This document shows positions 34,082 through 46,059 of a DNA stretch of 64,000 bases, one piece after another. Within the stretch, counting starts at the first letter, position 1. Every line of letters starts with the position of its first letter. The DNA comes from Dicyema japonicum. Its lineage: Eukaryota; Dicyemida; Rhombozoa; Dicyemidae. The notes below the pieces were generated by a model. It did not search any database and had not been told where the DNA came from. It saw only the letters and a program-made list of their open reading frames with translations. The position numbers and the translations under genes are program-made. The DNA lies in contig RDEW01000004.1 of NCBI GenBank assembly GCA_011109175.1, positions 582,030 through 646,029 of the forward strand, written 5' to 3'.

Positions 34082-35465
34082 TGTCGCGAGCGCTACTTGC
34101 AACTATGCGCTACCTGCAATATCGATTTTTTGAATTTTTGGAATTTGAATTGTTATGTCACGCTTGTTTGTTAAGACATCTGTTGAATATGATAATCTCA
34201 AAATTATTCTGGAAGGAGGCTCACCTACTGATGTGCCTGCATATGCTATGTGCAGGATCCGAAAAAAGTCCAAGAGCTTCGTTCTTAAAAGAGGAAGAAT
34301 GTATCTAAAAAACCCATAAATTGGTTATTGTTTCGGACAACGTTGAGGAAATGAAGTTTGTCGCTACTCAAATTCATGATTTAACACATTGTGGCCAAAA
34401 CATCCTAGAAGCAGATTGTAAAGAACGATATTTTTTTGTGAAAAGAGATGTTATTCGCGATGTTGTTTCCCATTGTGAGACATGTCTTTTTGCCAGAAGT
34501 CTTAAGGAATATGATGAAGAAAATCAATAATAGCAACTCGGCCCAATGAGAGATTTCAAATAGATTTAATCGATCTTAAAAGGTACCAATTTTTTATATT
34601 CTGTAGGTTTAGCGAGCATAATGATGGTGTGGCTTTTAACGGCTACTGATATTTATTCAAAATATGCTGTTACAAAAAGCTTAAAGAAAAAAAGTGGTTC
34701 GGAAGTTGCTGACAACCTTGAGGATATATTCATGGATTATGGACCATGTTTATATTTACAGTCGGACAATGGCTCCGAGTTTAAAAACTCACATATCACT
34801 GCAATTTGCAAGAAATATAACATTATTCAAATTCATTCACGTCCAAACAACCCACGTTGTCTAGGTATACAATTGAATTATTTTTATTTTAGGAATTTTT
34901 TTTTTAACAATTAAACAAATATCAGTTGAGGAAGCCTGCTGCGTGGATTGCGAACGAGTTCCCTCGGAGTATGGCTATTCCAATCTTTTGTCTTAGCCAT
35001 AGCCCTTCTCGTTGATCCCATCAGACTTTGTCGAAGATGTTATCGGATGATTCAAATAAATGTTGGAAAAAACAGATTAAAAAAGCTGTCCAATTTTATA
35101 ATCTTAGTTATCATAGTTTAACAGGTTGCATGACCTTATATATAATTAGGTGACAATCCGTTTCGTCGTTACAGAGGCATCAAAGGATTTAATCCAATTC
35201 TCCCTTATGTAGGCTACATTGAAAAAAATGATGAAGCAGTTGTGAATGGTTTGAGAGTTAAGCGAAAATTTAGAAACTCAAATTGAAACAGAGAGATTCG
35301 TTAAATCAAGTGGAGAGGCAGGTTATCAATTTTTTTATTATTTCATAGAATTTGGCTTTATACATTGTCCATTAGATTTGAATTCCCCTTATTTCAAAAG
35401 AATGAACAGAAAAATGTGTGTTCATTGCTCAAAATACTCATTCGAGAAAGGAGATGAGGTTAGTT
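34082..35465 (+). mobile_element. Integrase-type DNA transposon, copy 1 (interrupted)
   Basis: Begins with the terminal sequence TGTCGCGAGCGCTACTTGCA, identical to both ends of copy 2. The plus strand encodes a retroviral-type DDE integrase: VATQIHDLTHCGQNIL (HH of HHCC), CETCLFARS (CC), DIYSKYAVTKSL (first Asp region), LQSDNGSEF (second Asp). A LINE piece (34893-35030) and then the complete copy 2 (35471-37440) interrupt it. Its coding sequence seems to resume at 37460-37550 (KKDHGTNPSLKLGKF, EKVKVVD). Similar to Ginger/KRBA2-type integrases; that name is an inference. Confidence 0.65.
34893..35030 (-). pseudogene. LINE C-terminal fragment inside copy 1
   Basis: Minus strand carries the end of the KKYSCLGDRYRF family (LRQKIGIAILRGNSFAIH), matching 16930-17060. 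It lies within the integrase gene just after its intron donor at about 34865. Confidence 0.6.
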
Positions 35466-35470
35466 AATTA

Positions 35471-37440
35471 TGTCGCGAGCGCTACTTGCAACTATGCGCT
35501 ACTTGCAATATCGATTTTTTTTCTTCGAAATTAAACGAATAGTCTTATGACACTCACAAGTCGAAATCGGCAAGACAAGATAAGACAAATTTTATTTTCT
35601 AACAAACCCCAAAACTAATTACTGTAAAGAAACCAAACCTGAACCAAAACTAATTAGTCGAAATCGGCAAAAGAAACCAGTTTACTCAAAAAACATGAAA
35701 CTAAAATTACATATAGATTTATGTTATGCCTTAAAAATTATAAAATTGAAATATTTTTTAAATTATTAAATTATCTTACTATTAATAATACTGATAAGCA
35801 TTCTAAATAATTAAAAAATTAATTTCAACAATAAAACTCTTCATTTTCAATATTTTAAACTATTAAAATTCCAGGTTAGACGATTGTATTCATTTAAGTT
35901 TCAATTAAGACAAAAAATTCAAAAAAAAATTTTATTTATAAGAAAAGGTAAGTCACTTCTTTTTAAGCTTTTTAACGCGACTCATGTGGACGATCTCGGT
36001 ATGTCCCTCATTTGATTGAAGTGTCATTCGCTTGTTAGACAATATATCTACGACTTTCACTTTTCCTCATCTCCTTTCTCGAATGAGTATTTTGAGCAAT
36101 GAACACCAATAAGGGGAATTCAAATCTAATGGACAATGCATAAAGTCAAATTCTATGAAATAATAAAAAAATTGATAACCTGCCTCTCCATTTGATTTAA
36201 CGAATCTCTGTTTCAATTTGAGTTTCTAAATTTTCCCTTAACTCTCAAACCATTCACAACTGCTTCATCATTTTTTTCAATGTAGCCTACATAAGGGAGA
36301 ATTGGATTAAATCCTTTGATGCCTCTGTAACGACGAAACGGATTGTCACCTAATTTATATAAAAGGTCATACAACCTGTTGAAATAAGATAAATAAAATT
36401 ATAAAATTGGACAGCTTTTTTAATCTGTTTTTTCCAACATTTATTTGGATAATCCGATAACATCTTCGACAAAGTTCAAGTGATTGTCTGATTGAATCCT
36501 TCTACAATTCCTATAAAAAAATAATTCAATTGTATACCTTGATTATGTGGTTTGTTTGGACGTGAATGAATTTGAATAATGTTATGTTCCTTGAAAATTG
36601 CAGTGACATGTGAGTCTTTTAACTCGGAGCCATTGTCCGACTGTAAATATAAACATGGTCCATAATCCATGAATATATCCTCAAGGTTGTCAGCAACTTC
36701 CAAACTACTTTTTTTCTTTAAGCTTTTTGCAACAGCATATTTTGAATAAATACCAATAGCCGTTGAAAGCCACGAATAACCATCATTATGCTCGCTAAAC
36801 TAGAAAATATAAAAAAATTGATACCTTTTAAGATCGATTAAATCTATTTGAAATCTCTCATTGGGCCGAGTTGCTATTATATGATTTTCTTCATCATATT
36901 CCTTAAGACTTCTGGCAAAAAGACATGTCTCACAATTGGAAACAACATCGCGAATAACATCTCTTTTCACAAAAAAATATCGTTCTTTACAATATGTTTC
37001 TAGGATGTTTTGGCCACAATGTGTTAAATCATGAATTTGAGTAGCGACAAACTTCATTTCCTCAACGTTGTCCGAAACAATAACCAATTTATCGCCTTCT
37101 GGGTCTTTTAGATACATTCTTCCTCCTTTAAGAACGAAGCTCTTGGACTTTTTTCGGATCCTGCACATAGCATATGCAGGCACATCAGAAGGTAAGCCTC
37201 CTTCCAGAATAATTTTGAGATTATCATATTCAACAGATGTCTTAACAAACAAGCGTGACATAACAATTCAAATTAGTATTAATAGTTTATATTAATTTTA
37301 TACAATAAAATTAATATTTTATATTACTAAAAATTAGAATTTTAATCCAAAAGAACAATTTTTATAGATTCAAAAAAATTCAAAAAATTCAAAAAATCGA
37401 TATTGCAAGTAGCGCATAGTTGCAAGTAGCGCTCGCGACA
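35471..37440 (-). mobile_element. Integrase-type DNA transposon, copy 2, complete with terminal inverted repeats
   Basis: A 1970-bp unit bounded by inverted repeats of about 50 bp: TGTCGCGAGCGCTACTTGCA at 35471 and its complement ending at 37440, flanked on each side by TA. Within each end, GCGCTACTTGCAA is repeated twice with a spacer, as expected of transposase binding sites. The gene runs on the minus strand from ATG 37261. The unit interrupts copy 1 (34082 onward). Confidence 0.8.
36476..37261 (-). CDS. DDE integrase/transposase of copy 2, with micro-introns
   Basis: From ATG 37261 (MSRLFVKTSVEYDNLKIILE): N-terminal zinc-binding HHCC (IHDLTHCGQNILE ... NCETCLFA), then NERFQIDLIDLK, IYSKYAVAKSLKKK, LQSDNGSELKDSH and, after an intron, GIVEGFNQTIT, giving the D, D and E of the catalytic triad. 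Two introns of about 25-27 nt (near 36810-36835 and 36510-36537) have host-like GT...AG ends. At the first acceptor one G is missing compared with copy 1, which would break the frame, and a TGA follows FNQTIT. Probably inactive or mis-assembled. The C-terminal part continues toward 35980. Confidence 0.65.
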
Positions 37441-37529
37441 TATTACATTGACAATATAGGTTTTCGTAAAAAAGACCATGGGACAAATCCCTCGCTAAAG
37501 TTAGGAAAATTTGAATTTCCCTACAGTGA

Positions 37530-37790
37530 AAAAGTGAAAGTCGTAGATATGTCAACTCTAATTTCGACATTTTGAATATTGATTGAACCAAATGTCCTTT
37601 CAATTTCCTGCTTTTTGATTTCATAAATTCGACAAAGATGAAGATGGATGCACTTTATCACTTCATTATGTCTTCGGAGATAATCACTATTTTGCATTTT
37701 ACCACACTGAGTGGCCAAATGATCAACAATTTTTTTGCTTTCTTTACAATGGTTGCATAATGACCACGTGTGTGCAAAAATCAAATTCCT
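37530..37790 (-). pseudogene. R2/NeSL-type LINE fragment with CCHC motif
   Basis: Minus strand: LCNHCKESKKIVDHLATQCG, then LRRHNEVIKCIHLHLCRIY and NVEIRVDIS. C-x2-C, H, C and the RHNEV-CIH-LC block characterise the region before the restriction-like endonuclease of site-specific-type LINEs, also seen in microsporidian and flatworm elements. The upstream part at 37885-38106 may belong to the same element, but this is not certain. Confidence 0.6.
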
Positions 37791-38129
37791 ATCTTACAGA
37801 AAACAGTACAATGCTTCTCTCCGTGGGCCGTTATTTCCCTTGTATAACCATTCCGAGGAAGTATATAGGTCGACATTTGTTTCATCAATACATCTGAACA
37901 AAATAGAATGTAAGGTTCTGCAATAAATTTTTATTTAATAAATATTTCCTCTGAGTGTCCTTGAGAGACTTAATATCCATGCTTTCCTTCGGCAATTGCA
38001 TATTTAGAGGCAAGAAATCCTGTGATTGTAGCCAAGTGCCATTTTTTGTCATTATTACTCGCAGAATCCCCGACCTTTGCAAACAAACAGTCGACTGTTT
38101 TTCCAAAATTTAAAAGAACTGGAGAAGTA

Positions 38130-38800
38130 TTAATTCGCTCTTAAACTAAATCGAGGTAAGTCCTCTTCCAAAAGTCTTCCTGTCCAAATACAGCCTCTTT
38201 TTATTTGCAGGTTTGAGGTGCAACTTGAGTAAGCTAGGAAAATTGCGTACTCATTTATTGCGCGAAATAAGTTCACAGAATTTAACTTTGTTTTTGAAAA
38301 CATGGTTATTCTCTTTTAACATTTTCAAGTATGGACTCCATAACTTTGCTTTTAAGAACATTACTTCCCTCATCTTCAAAACACCCAAATATCGATATCC
38401 ACTGAATCCTTCCAGTTCAGTTTGTATCTACTAAATTGAACAGGGAGTATTTGAGGTACTTGGAAGTTTATAGAAAAATCCAAGCATATTTTTAAGAGGA
38501 AACTTAAGAACGTATCCTTTGGCGCACTTAGTGCAAATTTTCTTGTGCATAGTGCAAGAAGATAATAGTAAACAGCTGGACAAAATCATCCCTAGAAGGG
38601 GAGAAAAGACACATTAAAAAGTTAGTCTGGATCAGTGGTTCTCAACTGCGGGCCAAATCAATAATTAACAATTGGTTCGCTGGCCGCAAAATTTTTTAAG
38701 AAAATTAAACTTTATTAACTAAAATTAATGTGAGAATTGAATTTGCTTTCCTTTTACTATTCTTTCAAAACAGGAACTCAGTTTTGATGACGACGTAGAA
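38130..38800. other. Unassigned sequence
   Basis: A 73-codon ORF at 38213-38434 shows no recognised motif. The rest is AT-rich. No gene could be supported. Confidence 0.3.
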
Positions 38801-38875
38801 GAGTGCAGTGTGACGATTGCCGGGCTAGAGGCCTGAAGGTCGCTCGTTCGAATCCCGATACTGCTTTGGTTAAAG
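38800..38875 (+). other. tRNA-like sequence (degenerate or SINE-derived)
   Basis: Contains a box B-like GCTCGTTCGAATCCCGATAC. The outer 7-mers GCAGTGT and ATACTGC could pair. The T-stem does not pair well with standard spacing and the D-arm is unconvincing, so a functional tRNA is unlikely. It lies just upstream of duplicated block B. Confidence 0.25.
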
Positions 38876-38925
38876 TTTCATGCGCAATACAATATGCTTT
38901 GGCTTGAATAGTAAACTTTACCGTC

Positions 38926-41018
38926 ATAGGAACAAAATGTCAAATATACTAAAGTCCTCTCATGTGCTGCACATGTGACTATCTTTTCCACTAGGTTATT
39001 CAAGATATTCAGTTTTCTTGTTTAATGAATTTCAAAAATACTAATGTGATATTAAAACATCCGAAAGACAAACATAACAATAGAATTAACCTAGAATTTT
39101 AATGGAATCAAATTTCCCAAAGTCATATTACACGCTTCAAAAATAATTCTTAATATTTTTCCTTATGAACGAATTTTTAACCAATTTTTGAAATTTGAGA
39201 AAATGAATTTTTTATTTTACACATTATTTTTTGCTTTCGCCGGTAATCTATTTGAAGCAATTTTAGACAACAAGCAATATACCAGAACATTAGAGGTGGC
39301 GACTGTTATCGATGACGGATTTGTTTTCATTTTATATTTTACGCATAGCAAAAAGGCTTCGACTATAATGAGGACCAAATGAGAGAGTATGTAAATAAGA
39401 TGTTCAAATTGTCTCAAAAAGTATAATTGATGATAATTCAGTATTTTAACGCGATAGAAATAGAATTAAAACTTAGAAGAATATACTTCACTAAAGGAAC
39501 TATTTCAAGTGATCCTATAAATGCGTATATACACGCAATGTTTATCGGCTATTTTCGCGGGGTAGACGCAGTTGTATTCTTTAAGTAATTATTCGAACTA
39601 ATACCCAGAGATACTAAGTCAGATCTAGAGTACGTGGGAATCGCATTGAAAAAAACTGTTTGCTCAAATCGAGCAGTGGCGCTGGTTTTGAAAAGATACA
39701 AACGATGAAATGACAGCAGGAATTATGTCTCATGAGTTACTCCATGTCTTGGTTTGATCACGTCAGCCGACTGACAGCGGTTGCAATTATAGTTGTTTAA
39801 TGACTCCTAGTAGTCATGGCCATGAGTATAAATTTTCTAATTTTGAGACACGTGTCAGATCAAACAATTGCCGCTGTGCCTGCACTAGAAAACAAATGGG
39901 GGTGCCTTAGTACTACTGCTAATAATGAGTCAAATGGAGCTAAATTCTGGATTTACACCTTTCTTCTTTTCCTGGTACAACATATTAATTATTATTGAGG
40001 GTCTTGGTTAGATTACCTCTGTAACGATTACTAATCAAAATTACTAATTATCTAATAATAATTTTTGGTTAATTTCACATAATTTTATGTCACGGTCCAA
40101 TGGTGTACCTATGCCATGATGATCCTTGATCGACTTTTTTTAAATTTTTAAAATACCAATCAGTCTTAATTAATAAATATAACCGTTTTTAAAAATCTTC
40201 ATCCACTTTATGTGTTTTTAATATCCCCAAAAGACATCTTCAGAATATAAGTTAACAGAAAACGGGAGAATTGGTAGGCCACCCTTCTGAAGGTAGTAGA
40301 AGGGTAGGGAAAGTCGATCGGTTCTCTTCCATGCAGAACTTGCACTGAGCGCCACCATAACAACAGGTGAACCCCATAACGCCACGCTCGGAAGATCATG
40401 CGGATATGCAATCAACACCATATCCATCCCCAGTCTCCTTTCAGAGACGGCGACGGTGAGAAATGGCCAGGGTTAGCTACGTATGTGCAAAGAGCTAGTA
40501 AACCCATTCAGAGAGAAGGCTGTTCATGCGGAGGAATTCAGATCAGCATTAAAAAAGTGCACTCCGATAGAATTCCTCTGCATTCCACCTCGTGTGCATT
40601 TGACAAGATGGGGGACCTGGATTAAGACCGCTACATACTATTCAGAAAATCTGATCAGAGTTCAAAATAATTTCGAATCAATCGCGGATGATGGATATCT
40701 AGTTCGCATCTGATGGTTTATAATCGCTGGAATTTGGAAATGACAACAAATTTATTAAAAAATGCATAAATAAAGGTTTCAAAAAAATGATATTTCAAAC
40801 ATAATTAAAATGACTAATTCACACATATCTCCTGCCGAGTATTCATTACTCCTGAATTGTCAGCCAACTTTGTGCTCGGTTGAACGATGTGTCTCAGATA
40901 AAAATTTTTCAAAGATCCAACGGAAATTTTCTACCAGAAAATTTAGAAATTTATGTAATTGTATGTGTAACAAAAAGTTTTAGTGTTTTTATTGTTTTGT
41001 TATAAAATTAAATTTTTG
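38926..41018 (+). repeat. Duplicated block, copy B
   Basis: Near-identical to 25483-27116 plus 28540-28975. The junction at about 40572, CTCTGCATTCCACC, is where copy A has the extra 1.4 kb. Flanks differ immediately outside (no telomere-like tract here). Confidence 0.75.
39203..39998 (+). pseudogene. M12B-type metalloprotease, copy B (frame-broken)
   Basis: Same gene as 25740-26538, including the intron sequences. Compared with copy A it lacks single bases at three places around the zinc site (39745-39770), turning HELLHVLGFDH out of frame, and has one extra A near 39700. Its C-terminal hydrophobic tail (WIYTFLLFLVQHINYY) is intact. All differences are in short homopolymers, so either mutation or assembly error could explain them. 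Confidence 0.65.
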
Positions 41019-41039
41019 GGTTAATTTTTTTAGTTTTTT

Positions 41040-42800
41040 GGTTAATAAAGTTAGGAGTTCTATCCTAAACAAATGGGTGTTAGTATCCAGAACGGGTGTG
41101 AGGCTGCGGTTCATGCAGCAAGGCGTTTCTTCACACAGAAAATTATTTCAAATGAATGCATTGGAATCAAGTTGGACATAACGAATGCCTTTAATTCTCT
41201 CAGAAGAGACGAAATTATGAAAACGTGTTGGAAGAGGGCTCCAAAGCTTTTCCCTCTTGTCAATTTATCCTATGGGAAGATACGTCTTTGGTTTTTGAAA
41301 ATGAAATTATTAAATCAAAAACGGGTGTCCAACAAAGAGATCAGCTCGGACCTCTCTTATTTGCCTGACCATTGATGAGGTTCAATTGATGCTCAGCTAA
41401 ATCTCTGGTACCTCGATGATGCCACAATTGGAGGATCGTAAACATTAGGCTTGGACATCAATGTTAACAAATCAGAGCTAATAAATGTCTCATATCCATA
41501 CACCGACTTCCTCTCTATCAAGGAGTCTTTTACGAACTGCTTCCTGGGATCCCGACTGTGCCAGTTGATAAATTATATTTCCTCGGATGCCCACTCAGCG
41601 AAAGAATTTAAGAACCATCTACTTTCCAAAAATGAAGAATTAACACGCCTTGCGAACAGATTGTCATGTCTCGACTCTCACACATCTTCTTCCTATGAGA
41701 AACAACATCGGACTACCCAAGCATATCTACTCCGATGTTACCCTGCTACGAACAATACGACAGTCTACTTTCAATAGACAAATCTCTCAAGCAAACTGTT
41801 GAGTCATTAATTAACGTCCGCTTCGACGAACTTGATTGGAAACAATGTAAGCTTCCCTCTGGATTTGGGGTGTCGGTCTAAGATCGGCGCTGGAGGTTGC
41901 GTACCCGGCATATCTATCTTCTCTCAAGCTGCAGCCATTTGACACGGCAAGTCTTCATAACACTATTGGACTTCGGTGGAATGAGTCATTTGACGAAGCT
42001 TGTCGGAAATGGAACGGGTCCGGACTAAAAATCCCAGAAGACACAACAAAGCAAATAATTGGGATAATAATTTTGGAAGACCTTAAAAAAAAGCAAATCA
42101 ACATCTCTGGCTTGTTTGGTGTCAGCTTCAAGTAGAGGGAGTGGAGCATGGCTTGGTGCAATACCTTGCCCAAACCTCGGGACCTTTTTGGACGACGATT
42201 CTTTGAGGACTGGAATCGGACAAAGGCTGGGACTAGACGTTTGCCAGGAGCACCATGCCGATGCGGGAAAGCAGTCGATGCAAAGGATTGCACCCGCTGT
42301 CCTGCAGAAGAAGCGCCGGAAGGACCACGTCATGCTGCTCTGAACGATGTGATCGTCAGACCTCTGAAGGCTACAGGCTTCCCAGCACAGCTTGAACCAG
42401 TGGGTCTTGATCGAGGAGATGGAAAGACCTGACGGGATGACCCTTTTCCCCTTCACGTCTGGAAGATCTTTGGTCTGGGACGCAACTTGTGTACACACGT
42501 TCTCAATCAGAATATTTTTAAATCGGTTCAGACACTGGAGCAGCTGCTTCGACTGCGGAGAAACCTAAAAATCAAGAAATATTCTTGCCTCGGAGATCGC
42601 TACCGATTTACTCCTGTTGCGACCGAATCATCGGTAGCCGTTGGTCCATGACGGCTGAGTTCTTGCGAGAACTCGGAGGATTGCTTGCCAGAAAGAAAAG
42701 ATCAACGAGAAGGGTTATGGCTATTCCAATCTTTTGTCTTAGCCATACTCCGAGGGAACTTATTCGCAATCCACGCAGCAAGCTTCCTCAAATGACATTT
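41040..42800 (+). pseudogene. Decayed LINE: RT, zinc-knuckle region and C-terminus
   Basis: Pieces in order: GVSIQNGCEAAVHAARRFF, IKLDITNAFNSLRRDEI (RT with first Asp), GVQQRDQLGPLLFAL, LWYLDDATIGGS (catalytic box in the form LDD), then AWCNTLPKPRDL, RLPGAPCRCGKAVD, PRHAALNDVIVRPL, QLEPVGLDRGDGK, and the terminal KKYSCLGD block at 42565-42720. This copy links the C-terminal fragments scattered elsewhere in the window to their RT domain. Many stops. Confidence 0.7.
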
Positions 42801-43220
42801 GTTTAATTATTAAAAAAAACTTATATTAATAAAAAAAATAAAGTTAATTTTTAAGTTAAATTTTTTATTTTTTAGGTTAAAAAAATCGCCCTAATAAACG
42901 AGGTCATACTCTAATATTATTATTTAAGCCAAAGAAACACCGTCTTAACCAATAACTGATATTCAGGTGATCCCGGCATCTCTCAATAATCGGACTATCT
43001 TTTCTCGATGCTCCGACCGTGATCCCACACATTTTCTATACGGACGGGGTCTTTTTTCCCTCCTCTGTGTAATTACCTCCAGTTACCTCTATGATAGACT
43101 CGAGTGTTCAGGGGGAAATTTCTTTATCTATATTTTTCCAGTAATTTTATCGTATTTGACAAGATCTCTGAATTTTATACTCTAATAAGGAAAGTGAATA
43201 AAATTAATATTATTAGATGA

Positions 43221-44123
43221 TTAGTAATCGTTAGAGAAGCAATCTAAGTAAGAGCCTAAAATATAATTAGCACATTGTACCAGGAAAATAAGAAAGGAGT
43301 AAATCCATAGATTGGCTGCATTTGACTCATAATTGGTCCCAGCATCGTCGGGGACATTATTATTAACATTGACTAAAATTAAAACAACTCATTACTCGAT
43401 TCTAGGCAATACCACATGTAATCCAATGAAGGCACAGCGTCGATTGTTTTTCTAGACACATGTCTAAAAATTAAGAATTTTCATACTCATATTTATGGCT
43501 GTAAGGATTCATTAAACAATTTTTATTGCAATTACTCTCAGTTTCTTGGACGTGCTCAAAACCAAGCAAGTGGAATAACTCATGAGACAAAATCGCTGCA
43601 GTCTTTTCATCGTAGGATTGTTTATAAATAATTCCCACTGATTTAGATGTGCAGATTTTTCCGATAAATGCTATTCCCACTTTATGTATTCCTGATTTCA
43701 CTTTTATATCAGCATTTCTGAGAATTAGTCAGAATAATTACTCAAAAAACAAAACCGCGTCTACACCAATTAAATATTTTTTCTTAGTTGCGTACAAAGT
43801 AGCAATTTGAGGATCAGTCGATATAACGTCGTCAGTAAAGTGTATTTTTGAAAGATTTAATTCAATTTTGATTGTTCCAAAATACTGGTTATGATAAAAT
43901 ATACTTTTTGAGCCAGATCGAACAATTTTTTAATGTGCTGTCTCATTTGGTTTTTATCAAAGCCGTAATATTTTTGCTATATGTAAAATATTAAATCTAA
44001 ACAAAATCTCTATCCAGAACAGTGGATACATCGAATCTTTTGTTAAGGTGTCTGTTGTCTAAAATTGTTAAAAAATAAATTACCAACGAAAGCACAGAAT
44101 AACGTGTAAAAGAGAAAATTCAT
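43221..44123 (-). CDS. Small secreted M12B-type metalloprotease, intact copy C
   Basis: From ATG 44123: signal-like MNFLFYTLFCAFV, then a catalytic domain only: DVSTVLDRDF, QMRQHIKKLFDLAQKYF, GVDAVLFF, KVGIAFIGKICTSKSVGI, zinc site HELFHLLGFEH and Met-turn NKNCLMNP. The tail NYESNAANLWIYSFLIFLVQ is hydrophobic, compatible with a GPI signal or membrane anchor. Six introns of 20-26 nt; removal leaves 254 codons with no break, ending TAA 43221-43223. Five intron positions match copies A and B. The typical ADAM propeptide, disintegrin and Cys-rich domains are missing. The substrate is unknown; presumably an extracellular protease. Confidence 0.8.
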
Positions 44124-44199
44124 TTGCTTAAAATTGCAAAAATCGTTTAAAAATTGCTTTTATAGCTGAAATTATTAAGCAATTATTTTTGAAGCGTGT

Positions 44200-45140
44200 A
44201 ATGTGGTGACTTTGGTTTTATTTGTTTTATTTTTAAATTTGTTATTAATTCTTAAGTTTTGTTTGCTTAAGATGTTTTTATACCACGTTACTAGTAAAAC
44301 TATCCCGACTAGCCAATTTTTCATCCTTCTTGCACTTTAGGTTCAGAAAAGGCTTCGTAAGTGACTCTGTCCTCTTGAGCTTAAAATATCCACTTCCAGC
44401 TTCTTCAAATACCACTGTGAATTTAGTAGTGATACAAAATTAATTGTCAATCTGTTTCTATTAAATGATTGAAAATGGAGAGTTGGAATAATTTTGTCTT
44501 TATTAAAAAAATGCTGAATATTTAAGAAATAGAGTCGATTTCACAGTTTTATTGCTGCTGTTATTGATCGATTAGTCCTTTGAATGACTATTTCATAAAT
44601 TATTTAAATCAAAAATTATTTTGAAGGAAGTTAATTAAATATGGGTGACTGGTAATTGTTGAATAATTTTCAGCTAAATTTAATAATTTTTAAAGCTATT
44701 ATTTTTTGCTAGAAACAAGTTGCCTAACATATCACAAATCACCGTGAGACGATTTTTTTTAATTTTGTCTAAAAAAGTGATTGGAGTTGCAAGTTACAAA
44801 ATGGGAGATCTTGACATTGATCCCCCTTTTCAGATAAAAAATAAAATTTGCAATTTAATCTAAAAATAGTTATATTAATCTTAGTTCTAGCTGTAATTTA
44901 CTAGACATGTAGAGGAATGAGGCTTATTAATGGATCTTTCATTAAAAAAGTGTGTGAAATGTAAAAATCAATGATTTTGAAGAACAAGAGCAAATAACTG
45001 CCTTAAATGAACAAAAAATGTATTTAAGTTTTATTAAAATAAAATGTACTTAACCCATAGAAAGTACGAGGGTCCCCTTTGTCACTGATGAAACCAAGAT
45101 GTGGTGTTCAAATATCGTTTTTCACCAGTGGATGTTGAAA
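44200..45140. other. AT-rich intergenic; nothing recognised
   Basis: No open frame of note, no repeat similarity seen and no transposon motif between the metalloprotease gene and the LINE fragment at 45147. Confidence 0.35.
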
Positions 45141-45146
45141 ATGCAA

Positions 45147-45640
45147 TTAAATCTCAAAAACTAACCTACTCAAGCGGACCAGATAAAATTCCATGATTGT
45201 AGTGCATCGTTTGACTTTATCGACCCCGGTCGTTTTCCAATCAGGGAGATGTCTCACTACTACCTCAAATTTCTTGCGGAAATCGAAAATTCCGCAAGAT
45301 TCCGCCAAGGAAAGGAGCGGCGCTGTACGGGACACTCCACGCATTTCCTCTGCGTGGTTTAGCCTCCCATATACTACCCCATGTGGAAAGCATTTCCGCG
45401 TCCTGCTGGGAACATACACTATGGCCATTTTCGTGTAGGCGACGGTAAAACAATCTTCGATTAAACAGATTATTTTCTCTCCTTCTCTTACACCGACTTT
45501 CATGTGTATAGAGTTTCCTCTTATACATCATTATTGCCCCCTCTAACTCCACCTTTGCCTTCTCAACTCTTTTGAGGTCCCATTAGGGAACACGGAGTTT
45601 ACTAATTAGCCCCTTTACTATAGGCGGTGCTTTTCCTCTA
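45147..45640 (-). pseudogene. LINE fragment, region before RT
   Basis: Minus strand: NNLFNRRLFYRRLHENG, LSTWGSIWEAKPRRGNAWS and, after one shift, VVRHLPDWKTTGVDKVKRC. FW-x-x-IW followed by W-K-PG-D is the standard lead-in to RT of the LINE group whose C-terminal pieces are common here. Truncated. Confidence 0.55.
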
Positions 45641-46059
45641 ACCCCTCTCGCCACATTACTTATGTGCCCCTCCAGTGCATCCAGCTCAGTCTGTCTCCAA
45701 GCAATTTGGCACAGATCTGCTCCTCCATTTACTGGGTGGTCTGGGCTTGTCCGTCAATTCCTCATAGGTGATCTGTGCAGCATACAGCACTAGGGATGTC
45801 ACCCAGTTGCCTATTTTTGCTTAGCCCCCCCCGCAAAACCCACAGCTTTTTTGATACAGGTTAACACTACCGGTTAACCTTACAATGAGGAATCTTGCGG
45901 GTAAATCTACGGTCCTCAAGTTGGACATCTGCCGCTGCAGCGAGATTCCGCGCAAAGACCTCATAAACATGCTTGAGCTGCAACGTATCACAGCTCTAGT
46001 GCTCGTGCTCTCTTTGAGATACCCACTCAGCTTCAGAAACACAGTGGACCTCTTCGATA

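Noticed and set aside
38800-38875. Functional tRNA gene
   Set aside because: Box B and a possible acceptor pairing are visible, but the T-stem and D-arm do not form properly, so it is listed only as tRNA-like.
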